Shown here: positions 26,229 to 35,562 of the stretch, in pieces
How positions within the stretch are numbered: the stretch's first letter is position 1
Layout of the letters: each line of letters opens with the position of its first letter
NCBI RefSeq assembly: GCF_900109135.1
Contig: NZ_FNYT01000003.1
Location: 1 to 64,000, forward strand
DNA from: Trichococcus ilyis
GTDB taxonomy: Bacteria; Bacillota; Bacilli; Lactobacillales; Aerococcaceae
Direction of reading: 5' to 3'
Length of the DNA: 64,000 nt
Notes under the pieces: generated by a model
Database searches by the model: none
Told to the model about the DNA's origin: nothing
What the model saw: only the letters and a program-made list of their open reading frames with translations
Made by a program: the position numbers and the translations under genes

Positions 26229-28504
26229 CAGACCAACACTTCCTTTTTGTTGAAATTGATCAGGCAGCCCGCCAACAGGATCTGGATTTCATCGGCCGTC
26301 AAAGCTTCCATGCCGAGGTTGATCTTCTGCAGATCTTCATTGACCAAATAGGCTTCGAAGCGGTTGCTGCCCTCCTCCAAGGATTTGCGGACGCCGCGCA
26401 GCAGGATGTAATCGCCGTTCTTCAGTTCGATTTCGTCCGGGGTGATCAGCGGCAGGATCCCCCAGTTGATCAGGTTGGAACGGTAGCGTTTGGTCGCATA
26501 TTCCTTGGCGATGTTGGCGTATCCGCCCAACACTTTCTGGCAGCTGGCGGCCTGTTCGCGGGCCGAACCGTCGCCCGGCTTGTTGGCATAGATGACGCTG
26601 CCGACGATCGCTTTGTCGTATTCGAAATCGGGGAAATGGTTCTGGATGGACCCGTAGACTGCCGCCAATCCTTCGTCCGTTTGTCTGACGTCATGCCCTG
26701 CCAAGCGTTCCAGCTCGACTTCCCGGATCGCCTTCGCCCGCGGAACATAGTGCGGGTCTTTCCGCGACAGGGTGAATTCGGAAAGCTTGATCGGGTTGGA
26801 ACGGTAACTTGAAGTATCGCCGGAAGGGATCAGTTCATCCGTTGTCGTCACCGGGTCCTTCAGCACCGCGGTGACCTTCAGGAGCATGTCGTCCGTCAAG
26901 GCGTTGAATTCCGGCCATTCGGCGATGTTCGGGCCGATGCGCAACGGCAAGTCCTTCTGGATCTGGTCATGCGCCTGGAAGACGCGGTTTTCGTAGATTT
27001 CCTTGTTGAAGAAGTATTTCGGTATCGCTTTTTCTTCCTGGAGCAGTTCCGTTGCGGCGGTGATCAGCCCGTGGTTGACGGCACTGGCTGCAATCGAGCG
27101 CGCATCCATCAACGCGACGGAAGACAGTTGGCCGTCCTGCGGCTTCGAACCTTCGCGGTGGATGAAGTTCCGGGTCGTGTGGCGGATCGAAAGCGTATTG
27201 TTAGCCGGCGTGTCGCCGCCTCCGAAGCAAGGACCGCAGAATGCCGTCTTGAAGATGGCGCCCGCAGTCATCAAAGCTGAGGCGCTGCCGTTGTCCATCA
27301 GGCATTGGTAGACCGGCATGCTGGCTGGGTAAACGCTCAACGAGAATTCTTCGTTGCCGACCGACTTGCCGGACAGGATATTCGCTGCCGCGCAGATATT
27401 GTCGTAGGTGCCGCCCGCGCAGCCCGCGATGGAGCCCTGCTCGGCAAACAGGCGGCCGTTGCGGATTTTGTCCGTCAAGGTGAACGTCACATCCGATCCT
27501 TCCAGCAAAGCCTGTCCCCGCACTTCGGTTTCATGCAGGATGTCCTCCAGGTTTTCGTTCAGTTCCCGGATCGAGAAGACATTGCTCGGATGGAACGGCA
27601 ACGCGATCATGCACTCCATCTGGTCCAGGTCGACCGTGATGAAGCGGTCGTAGTAGGCACCGTTCTCCGGCTTGAGCTCCTTGTAGTCATTGCCGCGGCA
27701 GTGCGTCGTCAGGTAGTCCTGGACTTGAGTGTCCGTCGCCCAGATCGAGGAAAGGCAGGTCGTCTCGGTCGTCATGACATCGATTCCGTTGCGGAACTCG
27801 ACGCTCAGATTGGCGATCCCGGGTCCGATGAACTCCATCACACGGTTTTTGACGAAACCGTTCGCGAAAACCTTGCCGATGATGCTCAAAGCCACGTCCT
27901 GCGGCCCGACTCCCGGTTTCGGTTTTCCGGTCAAATGGACCCCGACGATTTCGGGGTAATGGGTGTCATAGGTCTTGTTCAGCAGCTGCTTGACCAGCTC
28001 GCCGCCGCCTTCGCCGATCGCCATCGTACCGAGCGCGCCGTAGCGGGTGTGGCTGTCGGAGCCCAAGATCATCTTGCCGCCGCCCGCCATCATTTCGCGC
28101 ATGTACTGGTGGATGACCGCCACGTGCGGAGGCACGAACGTTCCGCCGTATTTCTTCGCAGCGGAAAGCCCGAAGAAATGGTCGTCCGCGTTGATCGTGC
28201 CGCCGACAGCGCAGAGGCTGTTGTGGCAGTTCGTCAGCACATACGGGATCGGGAATTTTTCGATCCCGGAAGCCTTCGCTGTCTGGATGATGCCCACGAA
28301 GGTGATATCGTGCGAAGCGATGCTGTCGAATTTCAGCTCCAGAATGCGGTCGTTGCCGGAATGATTATGCGCCTGCATAATTTTGTAGGCCATCGTTTTT
28401 TTCTTGCCGGCTTCCGGATCGAACCATGCATCGTTCTTCTTTTCGCTCTCCAGGTAAATCTGATCATCAAAATAATAGGCACCTTGCTCGTGTAACTGAA
28501 TCAT
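26228..28504 (-). CDS. Aconitase-superfamily hydratase (YbhJ-like)
   Basis: A 758-residue protein of the aconitase superfamily, most like the uncharacterised hydratase group containing E. coli YbhJ. Present: [18 protein letters not shown] near the first cluster Cys, [14 protein letters not shown] with a CxxC pair, and a C-terminal swivel domain ([25 protein letters not shown]). So Fe-S ligands seem kept, though the first Cys context differs from the SCTN of true aconitase. ATG at 28504 is chosen, seven bases after GGAGG. Second gene of three in the operon. Confidence 0.85.
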   Translation of the reverse strand: MIQLHEQGAYYFDDQIYLESEKKNDAWFDPEAGKKKTMAYKIMQAHNHSGNDRILELKFDSIASHDITFVGIIQTAKASGIEKFPIPYVLTNCHNSLCAVGGTINADDHFFGLSAAKKYGGTFVPPHVAVIHQYMREMMAGGGKMILGSDSHTRYGALGTMAIGEGGGELVKQLLNKTYDTHYPEIVGVHLTGKPKPGVGPQDVALSIIGKVFANGFVKNRVMEFIGPGIANLSVEFRNGIDVMTTETTCLSSIWATDTQVQDYLTTHCRGNDYKELKPENGAYYDRFITVDLDQMECMIALPFHPSNVFSIRELNENLEDILHETEVRGQALLEGSDVTFTLTDKIRNGRLFAEQGSIAGCAGGTYDNICAAANILSGKSVGNEEFSLSVYPASMPVYQCLMDNGSASALMTAGAIFKTAFCGPCFGGGDTPANNTLSIRHTTRNFIHREGSKPQDGQLSSVALMDARSIAASAVNHGLITAATELLQEEKAIPKYFFNKEIYENRVFQAHDQIQKDLPLRIGPNIAEWPEFNALTDDMLLKVTAVLKDPVTTTDELIPSGDTSSYRSNPIKLSEFTLSRKDPHYVPRAKAIREVELERLAGHDVRQTDEGLAAVYGSIQNHFPDFEYDKAIVGSVIYANKPGDGSAREQAASCQKVLGGYANIAKEYATKRYRSNLINWGILPLITPDEIELKNGDYILLRGVRKSLEEGSNRFEAYLVNEDLQKINLGMEALTADEIQILLAGCLINFNKKEVLV

Positions 28505-28547
28505 CCTTTTTCCTCCCATATCCTGTGTTTTTTTGCCATCATCAAAC

Positions 28548-30479
28548 TCATTTCACCGTGTTGATCCTGCCGCCGACCTTGATTGCGTCAAGGTCCGCCT
28601 GCACCAATGGGGTATCGACGTAAAAGCTGCTGCCGCTGGTCCGGTTCCATACGCGGACCGGTTCGGCTTCCTTCAGGTCGCTTGTGTCGATTTCCAACAG
28701 GTCGCCTTGTTCGACCGCCGCGTAATCCTGTTCCGATCGAAACACGAGCGGCAGCAGGCCCCAGTTCACCATGTTCGCCAAATGCAGGCGTGCAAATCCG
28801 CGGGCAATGACCGCCTTCACGCCCAGATAGCGCGGCACGATCGCCGCCTGCTCGCGGCTGGAGCCTTGGCCGTAGTTCGTTCCGGCAACCAGGATGCCGC
28901 CATCCGACGCCTTTGCCCGTTCGCTGTAGCTCTCATCCACAACATTGAAGGAATGGCGCGAAATCTCGGGAATATTCGAACGGATCGGCAGATATATAGC
29001 CCCCGCCGGACAGATATGGTCGGTCGTGATGTTGTCCGGCAATTTCAGCAGCACCGGTTTGTTGAGTTGGTCCTCCAGCGGCGGCATTTTCGGGATCGGC
29101 TTGATGTTCGGCCCGTAATGGATTTCGTCCGTGCCTTCCAACTTCGGATAGTTGAACAAATTGCCTGGATCGATGAACTTGTCGGGCAGTTCGTAAGCAA
29201 AGTCGGGGATGTCCAATGCGCGCGGATCGGTGATCACGCCTGTCAGCGCCGAAGCGACCGCCGTTTCCGGAGCGCACAGATAAACGTGCGCGCTTTTCGT
29301 GCCGCTTCTGCCTTCGAAATTCCGGGGCGTCGTGCGCAAGGAGACGCCTTCCGTGCCCGGTGCAAAACCGCAGCCGTTGCATCCGCCGCAGATCGGCTCG
29401 AACATGCGGACACCCGCCGTCAAAATCTGATCGTACGCCCCTCTCCGGATGCTTTCGCGGATCACGGTCCTTGTTGAAGGATAGAAAGAAACGTCGACAT
29501 CGGGCGACACAAAGCGGTCCTTCAGCGCATTGGCGATTGCCAGCACATCGCCCAAGGCTGTATTGGTGCAGCTTCCGAGCATGACCTGATCGATCTTTTT
29601 GCCGGCGACTTCCCGCACCGGCACGACCTTGTCCGGCTGCGAAGGCAATGCGATAAGCGGTTCCAATCGGGAAAGGTCGATCGTCATTTCCTCGTCGTAG
29701 ACGGCGCCCGCATCCGCTTCGAGTGCAACCCATTGTTCCTCGCGTCCGTAGGCGGCCAACCATTTTCTGGTCTCGGCGTCGCTCGGAAAGACCGAAGTGG
29801 TCGCTCCCGTTTCGGCGCCCATGTTGGCGATGATGGAACGCTCCGCCACGTTCAGCGTGGCGACACCAGGGCCGCAGTATTCGAGCACCTTGCCGACGCC
29901 GCCCTTGACGGTCAGCCGCCGCAGCACTTCCAGAATGATGTTCTTGGCCGATACCAATTGCGGCAGTTTGCCGACCAGGTTCACTTTGACGATTCTCGGC
30001 ATAGTGATGTAGAGCGGTTTGCCAGCCATGGCCATCGCGGCATCGAAGCCGCCGACTCCGATCGAAAACATCCCGATCCCGCCGGCCGCGACCGTATGCG
30101 AATCCCCGCCGATCAGCGTTTTTCCGGGCCGTCCGAAATGTTCCAGATGCAGCTGATGGCAGATGCCGCTGCCCGGTCTGGCGCAGATGACGCCCAGCCG
30201 CGAGGTGATTTCGCGCAGATAGCGATGGTCGTCGGCATTCTTGTAGTCGGCCTGGATCATGTTGTGATCGATGTACTGCACCGATACTTCGGTGTCGACT
30301 TTTTCGATCCCCATCGATTCCAACGCCAAAAAGGTCATGATGGCGTTCAGGTCATGGCCCAGCGTCTGATGGGCTTTGATGCCGATCCGGGAGCCGCGGA
30401 CCAGATCGCCCTCCACGATCGAATTCAGCAGGATCTTTTCCGTTGCGGTCAAGTTTGGATATGGTTTGGCAAGCGACAT
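28548..30479 (-). CDS. Aconitate hydratase (643-residue type)
   Basis: Isomerises citrate and isocitrate through cis-aconitate, by family. At 643 residues it belongs to the short putative aconitase group (TIGR01342-like), not to the 900-residue AcnA. Fe-S ligand motifs are [11 protein letters not shown] and [15 protein letters not shown]. Also visible are [25 protein letters not shown], and [14 protein letters not shown] in the swivel domain. First gene of the operon, opposite the LysR gene. No citrate synthase is nearby, so the real substrate may not be citrate. Confidence 0.88.
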   Translation of the reverse strand: MSLAKPYPNLTATEKILLNSIVEGDLVRGSRIGIKAHQTLGHDLNAIMTFLALESMGIEKVDTEVSVQYIDHNMIQADYKNADDHRYLREITSRLGVICARPGSGICHQLHLEHFGRPGKTLIGGDSHTVAAGGIGMFSIGVGGFDAAMAMAGKPLYITMPRIVKVNLVGKLPQLVSAKNIILEVLRRLTVKGGVGKVLEYCGPGVATLNVAERSIIANMGAETGATTSVFPSDAETRKWLAAYGREEQWVALEADAGAVYDEEMTIDLSRLEPLIALPSQPDKVVPVREVAGKKIDQVMLGSCTNTALGDVLAIANALKDRFVSPDVDVSFYPSTRTVIRESIRRGAYDQILTAGVRMFEPICGGCNGCGFAPGTEGVSLRTTPRNFEGRSGTKSAHVYLCAPETAVASALTGVITDPRALDIPDFAYELPDKFIDPGNLFNYPKLEGTDEIHYGPNIKPIPKMPPLEDQLNKPVLLKLPDNITTDHICPAGAIYLPIRSNIPEISRHSFNVVDESYSERAKASDGGILVAGTNYGQGSSREQAAIVPRYLGVKAVIARGFARLHLANMVNWGLLPLVFRSEQDYAAVEQGDLLEIDTSDLKEAEPVRVWNRTSGSSFYVDTPLVQADLDAIKVGGRINTVK

Positions 30480-30528
30480 TCTTGGTTCATCCTTTCCGGT
30501 TGGCTGTCTCTTCTGTTGTTCAGTGGTT

Positions 30529-30580
30529 TCATAATAAACTGTTTATGATATAATTAGAAATACAAATGTATCATGTCAGA
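30529..30580. promoter_or_regulatory. Divergent promoter region with LysR-type inverted repeat
   Basis: Between the aconitase operon and LysR, 30529-30548 carries arms TCATAA and TTATGA, a LysR-like dyad. A second dyad ATACAAATGTAT lies at 30560-30571. The region is AT-rich against GC-rich genes on both sides. Binding by the adjacent LysR is inference. Confidence 0.55.
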
Positions 30581-30682
30581 TATAACTATTGGTTATTACT
30601 GGAAGCAAAACAAAACACCTCCCGAGCGCAGGCAGTAGCAAGCGCGGAAGAGGCCCAAACCAAAAATGGAGGCGATAAGCCC

Positions 30683-31549
30683 ATGGATCTGAAGGACATC
30701 GAGATGTTCCTCGTGCTTTATTCCGAAAAAAGCATCACCAAAGCTGCCGAAAAATTGTTCGTTTCCCAGCCGGCGCTGACGAAACGGATCAAAAAGCTCG
30801 AAGATTTTTTCCGGACGAACCTGATCGTCCGGAATTACAACGGCATCGCCTTCACTTACGAGGGCGAAAAGTTGGTTTCCTACTGCAAGGAAATCAGCAC
30901 GACCTACCAGAACCTGCTGGAGGAAATGAAAGTCAGCAAAGAGGAATTCAGCGGTTCGCTTGCCATCGGCGCCGCCGCGATCTACGCCCACTACAAATTG
31001 CCGAAACTGGTCCACAGCTATCTCGATCAATTCCCGAAAGTCTCTTTGGACATCAAGACCGACCTCACCGCGCGCATCTTCCGCATGCTCGAGAACAACG
31101 AAATCGCCATCGGAATCCTCCGCGAAGGCTACGCTTGGGAGGACGAAAAGATCCTGCTGTCGAATGAGCCGCTCTGCATCGCTTACCACGAGAAAATCGA
31201 ACTGTCTGAACTGCTGACCAAGAAATACATCCAGTACAAGACGGACCCGCATCTGCAATACCAGATCGACCATTGGTGGAACGAGCGCTTTTCCGACCGT
31301 CCCAAAATCGGCATCTCGACCAGCAGCGTCGACACCAGCATCGAGCTCGTGCGCGCCGGCCTGGGTTGGTCGATCCTGCCGTCCATCGCCTTGGACAACT
31401 TCGACGGCTACATCCAGGAACTTACCTGGCTGAGCGGCGTGCCCTTCACCCGCGCGACCTGGCTCTGCTACAAGAAGAACAGCCTGAATTCGCGGGCGGT
31501 AGCGAGTTTTGTGCAGTATGTTGAGGAGACGCTGCAGAATGAGGTTTGA
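30683..31549 (+). CDS. LysR-family regulator of the aconitase operon
   Basis: A 288-residue LysR protein. Helix-turn-helix segment SITKAAEKLFVSQPALTKRI is followed by the effector domain. The start at 30683 follows GGAGGCGATAAGCCC; 39 further codons upstream are open but include the promoter region. Divergent arrangement points to control of the aconitase/hydratase/dehydrogenase operon, with a tri- or dicarboxylate as a plausible effector. Confidence 0.9.
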   Translation: MDLKDIEMFLVLYSEKSITKAAEKLFVSQPALTKRIKKLEDFFRTNLIVRNYNGIAFTYEGEKLVSYCKEISTTYQNLLEEMKVSKEEFSGSLAIGAAAIYAHYKLPKLVHSYLDQFPKVSLDIKTDLTARIFRMLENNEIAIGILREGYAWEDEKILLSNEPLCIAYHEKIELSELLTKKYIQYKTDPHLQYQIDHWWNERFSDRPKIGISTSSVDTSIELVRAGLGWSILPSIALDNFDGYIQELTWLSGVPFTRATWLCYKKNSLNSRAVASFVQYVEETLQNEV

Positions 31550-31555
31550 TTGCTT

Positions 31556-31807
31556 CCGCAACATATGCCTCAGTTGATGAAATTTTCGCTGACATTTCTG
31601 AGGAATAGAGTATATGCTCGATATGCAGCAAACAACCAAATTCAAAAAAGATATCAAGCGATTACAAAGAGCAATTATAAACTTGAAAAACTGAAATTGG
31701 TCATAAAGATGATTGTCGAAGAAGTTCCTTTACCTGAAGAAGAATATCGCGCGCATCTATTAGAACCAACAAAAGATTACCACAATTGTTGGGAATGCCA
31801 ATTTTAA
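31556..31807 (+). pseudogene. Degraded YafQ-type toxin with antitoxin tail
   Basis: Directly after the LysR stop, one frame encodes ATYASVDEIFADISEE then TAG, resembling the end of a RelB/DinJ antitoxin. The toxin frame starts at ATG 31614 (MLDMQQTTKFKKDIKRLQ) and hits TGA at 31692. The neighbouring frame continues with the missing YafQ-like part (KLEKLKLVIKMIVEEVPLP, then YRAHLLEPTKDYHNCWEC) and stops early at 31807, before the usual C-terminal His/Asp/Tyr motif. So one frameshift plus a C-terminal truncation. Assignment rests on motif order typical of RelE/YafQ mRNA interferases. Confidence 0.72.
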
Positions 31808-31854
31808 TTCCAGCTTGTAAAAAATCCGTCATTCTGATCAGTCCGTTTCGAGTC

Positions 31855-31998
31855 GATTTTATCGAATATCAGACCAACATTCGGCAATTTTGTTTCTGTT
31901 TTTGGCGAAATTGTCGAATGCTGTCTTGCATTCGACAATTTGACTCCGGTGCAGGGTGAAATTGTCGCATGCATAAGTACTATTCAGCAATTCGCCCC
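31855..31998. repeat. Family-2 hairpin array, three units (array 2A)
   Basis: Three tandem stems whose TCGAAT-like cores start at 31862, 31914 and 31965 (pitch 52 and 51 bp). The middle one is perfect: AAATTGTCGAATGC / GCATTCGACAATTT around six bases. The outer two are partly degraded. The spacers (GTTTCTGTTTTTGGC and GACTCCGGTGCAGG) differ. It lies between the toxin remnant and a truncated GH1 gene. Confidence 0.82.
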
Positions 31999-32019
31999 AC
32001 AAAATCAATCCTCGCTGCG

Positions 32020-32059
32020 AAAAAAACTCTCCCGCCAATCAAGGCGGAAGAGTTTTTTT
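32020..32059. terminator. Terminator of the GH1 remnant
   Basis: Stem ACTCTCCCGCC / GGCGGAAGAGT with T runs on both sides, so it can act in either direction. It follows the stop of the truncated GH1 gene. Confidence 0.85.
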
Positions 32060-32071
32060 GTCTTTTTTTGG

Positions 32072-32450
32072 TTACAGCTCGCTCCCGTTCGAAGCGATCA
32101 CTGATTTGTACCAGTAGAACGAGTCTTTCTTGATCCGGTCGAAAGTGCCTTTGTCTGCACCATCCAGATCGACGTAGACGAAACCGTATCGTTTCTTCAT
32201 TTCGTCCGTGCCCGCCGAAACGAGGTCGATGCAGCCCCATGGCATGTAGCCGATCAGACCAATGCCATCGGCCGTGACGGCATCGCGCATAGCCGAAATG
32301 TGGTCGCGCATATAAGCGATCCGGTAGTCGTCGTGGATTTCACCGTTCTCGATTGTGTCGACGTTGCCCATCCCGTTTTCGACGCACATCAATGGTTTTT
32401 GATAGCGATCATACAGTTCGTTCAGCACGAAACGGAGTCTCCTATCCGTC
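32072..32450 (-). pseudogene. GH1 phospho-beta-glucosidase, C-terminal fragment
   Basis: About 125 residues of a GH1 enzyme C-terminus: LRFVLNELYDRYQKPLM, the nucleophile region VENGMGNVD, then GYMPWGCIDLVSAGTDEMKK and KKDSFYWYKSVIASNGSEL. The N-terminal two thirds, including the acid/base residue, are missing. Homology begins abruptly near 32450, in the middle of the fold. The upstream side joins unrelated intergenic DNA. The remaining frame has no start signal. It is adjacent to a family-2 array. Confidence 0.87.
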
Positions 32451-32475
32451 AAACTGCCCAACTTGGACAAACAAA

Positions 32476-32499
32476 GAGGCCGGGTTTAGTCCCAGCCTC
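32476..32499 (-). terminator. Possible terminator of the YczE-type gene
   Basis: Minus-strand stem GAGGCTGGG / CCCGGCCTC followed by the weak T-rich stretch TTTGTTTG. It follows the YczE-type stop by about 50 bases. Confidence 0.5.
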
Positions 32500-32548
32500 A
32501 TCCGTTTTGATGTACTTTAGTTGAATGACACCAGTTATATCCGGTTGT

Positions 32549-33175
32549 CTACCGCACTTGCGAAACAGCAAGGGACGCTCCAATTATTTTTCTGAAGAAA
32601 TTAATAAGCGGGCCGGTCAAAAAAGCCGTAATGAATGTCCCTATCCCGACCTGAGCACCGAGGACAAATCCGACAGCGACACAGCAAATGTCCGTAACGA
32701 TCCGAATCTCGCGGTAAGTCACTTTTGGTCCAATCTTGTCCACCAGAATCATCCCCAATGCATCATACGGAGCAATCCCCATCCCGGCGGTCATGTACAC
32801 CGCTACACCGAAACAACACGCCAACAGTCCAATAGCGAGTGCCACAATCCGGACAGCGAGCGTATCCGGAAAAATTTGAAGCCAAACCAACACGTAATCG
32901 GAGAAATAACCGACAAAGAAAATGCCTAAAACCGTCCCCAAGTGAATCCAAAGCGGACTGTATATCAGCATAAGCAGCAAGATGACCAGATTCGCCAGCA
33001 TCTGCACCGTTCCGAAATCCACCGACGTGATATGGCTGATGCCGATGTTCATCGTTACGAATGGATCCGTTCCCATTCCGCTGAAGCGCATCCAAGCAAT
33101 CCCAAAGCTGATGATTGTTGTTCCCGTCAACGTAATTCCAGCCCGAAGTATGGTGTTAGAATTCAAACTCAACAT
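32549..33175 (-). CDS. YczE/YitT-type integral membrane protein
   Basis: A 208-residue protein with five or six membrane helices. Motifs WMRFSGMGTDPFVTMNIGI and MGIAPYDALGMIL match the YczE group of uncharacterised membrane proteins. ATG at 33175 is chosen; it overlaps the end of the symporter gene by 20 bases and has GAGGGAA upstream. A start at 33226 would overlap by 71 bases. Translational coupling to the galactoside symporter is likely, though the function is unknown. Confidence 0.8.
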   Translation of the reverse strand: MLSLNSNTILRAGITLTGTTIISFGIAWMRFSGMGTDPFVTMNIGISHITSVDFGTVQMLANLVILLLMLIYSPLWIHLGTVLGIFFVGYFSDYVLVWLQIFPDTLAVRIVALAIGLLACCFGVAVYMTAGMGIAPYDALGMILVDKIGPKVTYREIRIVTDICCVAVGFVLGAQVGIGTFITAFLTGPLINFFRKIIGASLAVSQVR

Positions 33176-34565
33176 AAGCAGTTCCCTCGTTCCCGTTTCC
33201 AAAAGCAGTTCCAGAACCTTTTTCATGTTTTTCGGCTACCCGTCTTGACAACTGCAGCAAGGCATCCCCTTTCAGGCGGTAGTACTTGCGGTAAACCATG
33301 AAACTCAAGACCACGAATACGATCGGAACCACACAAGTTAGCACTCGGATGCCCATTATGGCCGAGGCGGATTGGGAAACATTCGGGACATAGCCTACCA
33401 AAGACAAACCCACACCCGTCAACAAACCAGCTACCGCTTGGGCCGACTTCATCAAAAAAGTCTGAGCCGAGCAGATGATGCTTTCATTCCGTGTGCCCAA
33501 CTTCATTTCTCCGTAATCGATGCAATCGGCTATCGAGACAGTCGTCACACCTAAAGACAACCCGGAACCGAATTTCAAAATCACTCCGGACGCCATTGCC
33601 ACTACGACATTCGTCGGTGCTACAAACCCGGCGGTCAACAACAGCACCAACCCAACGACCGGCAGCGTGCAAGCCAGTGCGAATGTCTTTTCCCGACTTA
33701 TTTTCTGGCTGATTTTCGGGAACAGCATCAATCCCAGCATTTCCGCAAAGATGGTGAAAAAGAACATTGAGAACAATCTTTCAGCACCCGTGACATACTT
33801 GAAATAGTAAATCATGAATCCGTTCATGATCTGCATCGACAGGTTGAAGGTCAGCAACAAACCGATGAAAGCCATCAACTGGTCATTCTTTTTGATCACT
33901 TCGATTGTCTTCTTGAGCGTAATTTTTGGCATCGCCTTTTGTTCCAATGTGGAAGCTTCGGGAACATTCAGCACCGTCACAGCGATTAGAACGATGAACA
34001 GGACCGCGATGAATCCAGCGATTTTTTGGAATCCCTGCAACTGGCTCCCGCTTCCGAGCCTATCCACTATCTGCAGACCGAATGTCCCGATCAACAGACC
34101 CGCAAGACTCGCAAAAATTCTCGGAATAACAGAAACCTTCTCACGCTCTTCCGGATCGCTCGTCAAGTTCGGCAACCAGGACCAATAAGGGACATCCATC
34201 ACCGTATAGGTCATCCCGAACAGGATGTACATCACCGCAGCGTAGACATACAGCGCATTTCCGGACAAACCGAACGTAGAGAACATCAGCACAAAAATGA
34301 CCGCGTTCAGGAGGGTGCCGATGACCAGCCAGATTCTGAATTTTCCATGCCTAGTCCGCGTATTGTCGATGATCATCCCCATCATCGGATCATTGATGGC
34401 GTCCCAAACGCGTGCGACAAAAAATAAAGCGCCCACAAATGCAGGTGTCAGATAGAGGACATCCGTATAATAATAAGCCAAAAAAGTGCCGACAAAACAG
34501 ATGACTGCATCTTTGCCGAGTGCCCCCAACCCGAAGGCATATTTTTCTTTGAATGGAACTTTCAT
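33156..34565 (-). CDS. GPH-family sugar:cation symporter (melibiose permease type)
   Basis: A 469-residue major-facilitator-fold transporter with twelve predicted helices. The N-terminus (YAFGLGALGKDAVICF), the loop after helix 2 (DAINDPMMGMIIDNTRTRHGKFR) and the mid-protein PYWSWLPNL are typical of the glycoside-pentoside-hexuronide group. Next to an AraC regulator and a GH36 alpha-galactosidase, it probably takes up melibiose or raffinose-type sugars with a cation. It is divergent from araC; a TATAAT box on the minus strand lies at 34610-34615. Confidence 0.92.
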   Translation of the reverse strand: MKVPFKEKYAFGLGALGKDAVICFVGTFLAYYYTDVLYLTPAFVGALFFVARVWDAINDPMMGMIIDNTRTRHGKFRIWLVIGTLLNAVIFVLMFSTFGLSGNALYVYAAVMYILFGMTYTVMDVPYWSWLPNLTSDPEEREKVSVIPRIFASLAGLLIGTFGLQIVDRLGSGSQLQGFQKIAGFIAVLFIVLIAVTVLNVPEASTLEQKAMPKITLKKTIEVIKKNDQLMAFIGLLLTFNLSMQIMNGFMIYYFKYVTGAERLFSMFFFTIFAEMLGLMLFPKISQKISREKTFALACTLPVVGLVLLLTAGFVAPTNVVVAMASGVILKFGSGLSLGVTTVSIADCIDYGEMKLGTRNESIICSAQTFLMKSAQAVAGLLTGVGLSLVGYVPNVSQSASAIMGIRVLTCVVPIVFVVLSFMVYRKYYRLKGDALLQLSRRVAEKHEKGSGTAFGNGNEGTAYVEFEF

Positions 34566-34617
34566 TTTGATAACCCCTTTCGTTATAGGTGCGCGCTTAA
34601 CCTGTTCTTATTATAGG

Positions 34618-34647
34618 TTGATGAAAACGCATTCCGTAGCTTATAAT
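34618..34647 (+). promoter_or_regulatory. Promoter of the AraC-type regulator
   Basis: -35 TTGATG (34618-34623), 18-bp spacer, -10 TATAAT (34642-34647). A minus-strand TATAAT at 34610-34615 for the symporter overlaps it, so the two promoters are back to back and an AraC dimer could control both. Confidence 0.65.
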
Positions 34648-34682
34648 GTTTACAAATACAGTCAAAATGTTAGGTGGTAGTC

Positions 34683-35546
34683 ATGGAAACTTCTTTAGTC
34701 AAAACATACTTTTTCAAAAACCAAAAAGATTTGAAGATTCTTTTTTCCGGCAAAGCAATCTGCGGATCGCTGCACAGTTTCGGGCCGGCAGTCAGGCCCA
34801 ATTACATCATCCATATCGTGACGGATGGCAAAGGCCGCTATCAGTTGGACAATGAGAGCTATGAAGTGTCCGCTGGCCAAGGCTTCATTATTCCGCCGGA
34901 TACCAGGACTTTTTATCAAGCTGATAAAGAAGACCCTTGGAATTACTATTGGATCGGGTTCGAGGGGACTCTCGCCGAATTCTACTTGAACGCATTGGGT
35001 TGCAATGGTCATCATCCGGTATTCCAAGCCGAAAACGTCAGCCGCATCACCGAGATTATCGAAGAGTCCTTTTCCTGGGATCAGGAATCCCTTTTCGCTG
35101 AATTGATGCTCTCAGCTCGTCTGTATGAATTTTTGGCGTTGTTCAAACAAAACGCTGGAAGCTCCGGAGTCAAAGATCAGGCGCGGAATCCGCACATTCA
35201 GGAAGCGATTGCCTTCATCCGGAGCAATTATGCCACCCAAATGACCGTACAGAGCCTCGCGGAAGCATTATCCTTGAACCGCAGCTACCTTTCCAGCATT
35301 TTCAAACAGGAGATGGGGGTCACTTTGCAGCAATATTTGACGGATCATCGTTTGACGCGGGCGGCGGAGCTGTTGAGCCTGAACAACTTTACGATTGATG
35401 AGATCGCTGAATACAGCGGGTACCGGGATCCGCTGGTCTTTTCCAAAGCCTTCAAAAGGAAATTCTCCATCACCCCCACCGCTTACAGGAAAATGGAATA
35501 TGAAAAACAAGAGCAATTCAACGAAAAAACGGCGCATCGCTTCTGA
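34683..35546 (+). CDS. AraC-family regulator of alpha-galactoside use
   Basis: A 287-residue protein. Residues about 20-120 form a cupin-like sugar-sensing domain (YIIHIVTDGKGRYQL, VSAGQGFIIPPD). The C-terminal double helix-turn-helix is seen in LSLNRSYLSSIFKQEMG and IDEIAEYSGYRDPLVFSKAFKR. It sits between the GPH symporter (divergent) and the convergent alpha-galactosidase, and most likely activates both on galactosides. ATG at 34683 is chosen over a GTG nine bases upstream. Confidence 0.9.
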   Translation: METSLVKTYFFKNQKDLKILFSGKAICGSLHSFGPAVRPNYIIHIVTDGKGRYQLDNESYEVSAGQGFIIPPDTRTFYQADKEDPWNYYWIGFEGTLAEFYLNALGCNGHHPVFQAENVSRITEIIEESFSWDQESLFAELMLSARLYEFLALFKQNAGSSGVKDQARNPHIQEAIAFIRSNYATQMTVQSLAEALSLNRSYLSSIFKQEMGVTLQQYLTDHRLTRAAELLSLNNFTIDEIAEYSGYRDPLVFSKAFKRKFSITPTAYRKMEYEKQEQFNEKTAHRF

Positions 35547-35562
35547 CGATGCACCGTTTTTT
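35524..35562. terminator. Bidirectional terminator between araC-type gene and alpha-galactosidase
   Basis: Stem AAAAACGGCGCATCG / CGATGCACCGTTTTT overlapping the end of the AraC gene, with T runs on both strands. Confidence 0.9.

Noticed and set aside
27305-28495. Plus-strand frame of about 400 codons opposite the hydratase
   Set aside because: Shadow of the GC-rich hydratase gene, without ribosome binding site or recognisable domains.
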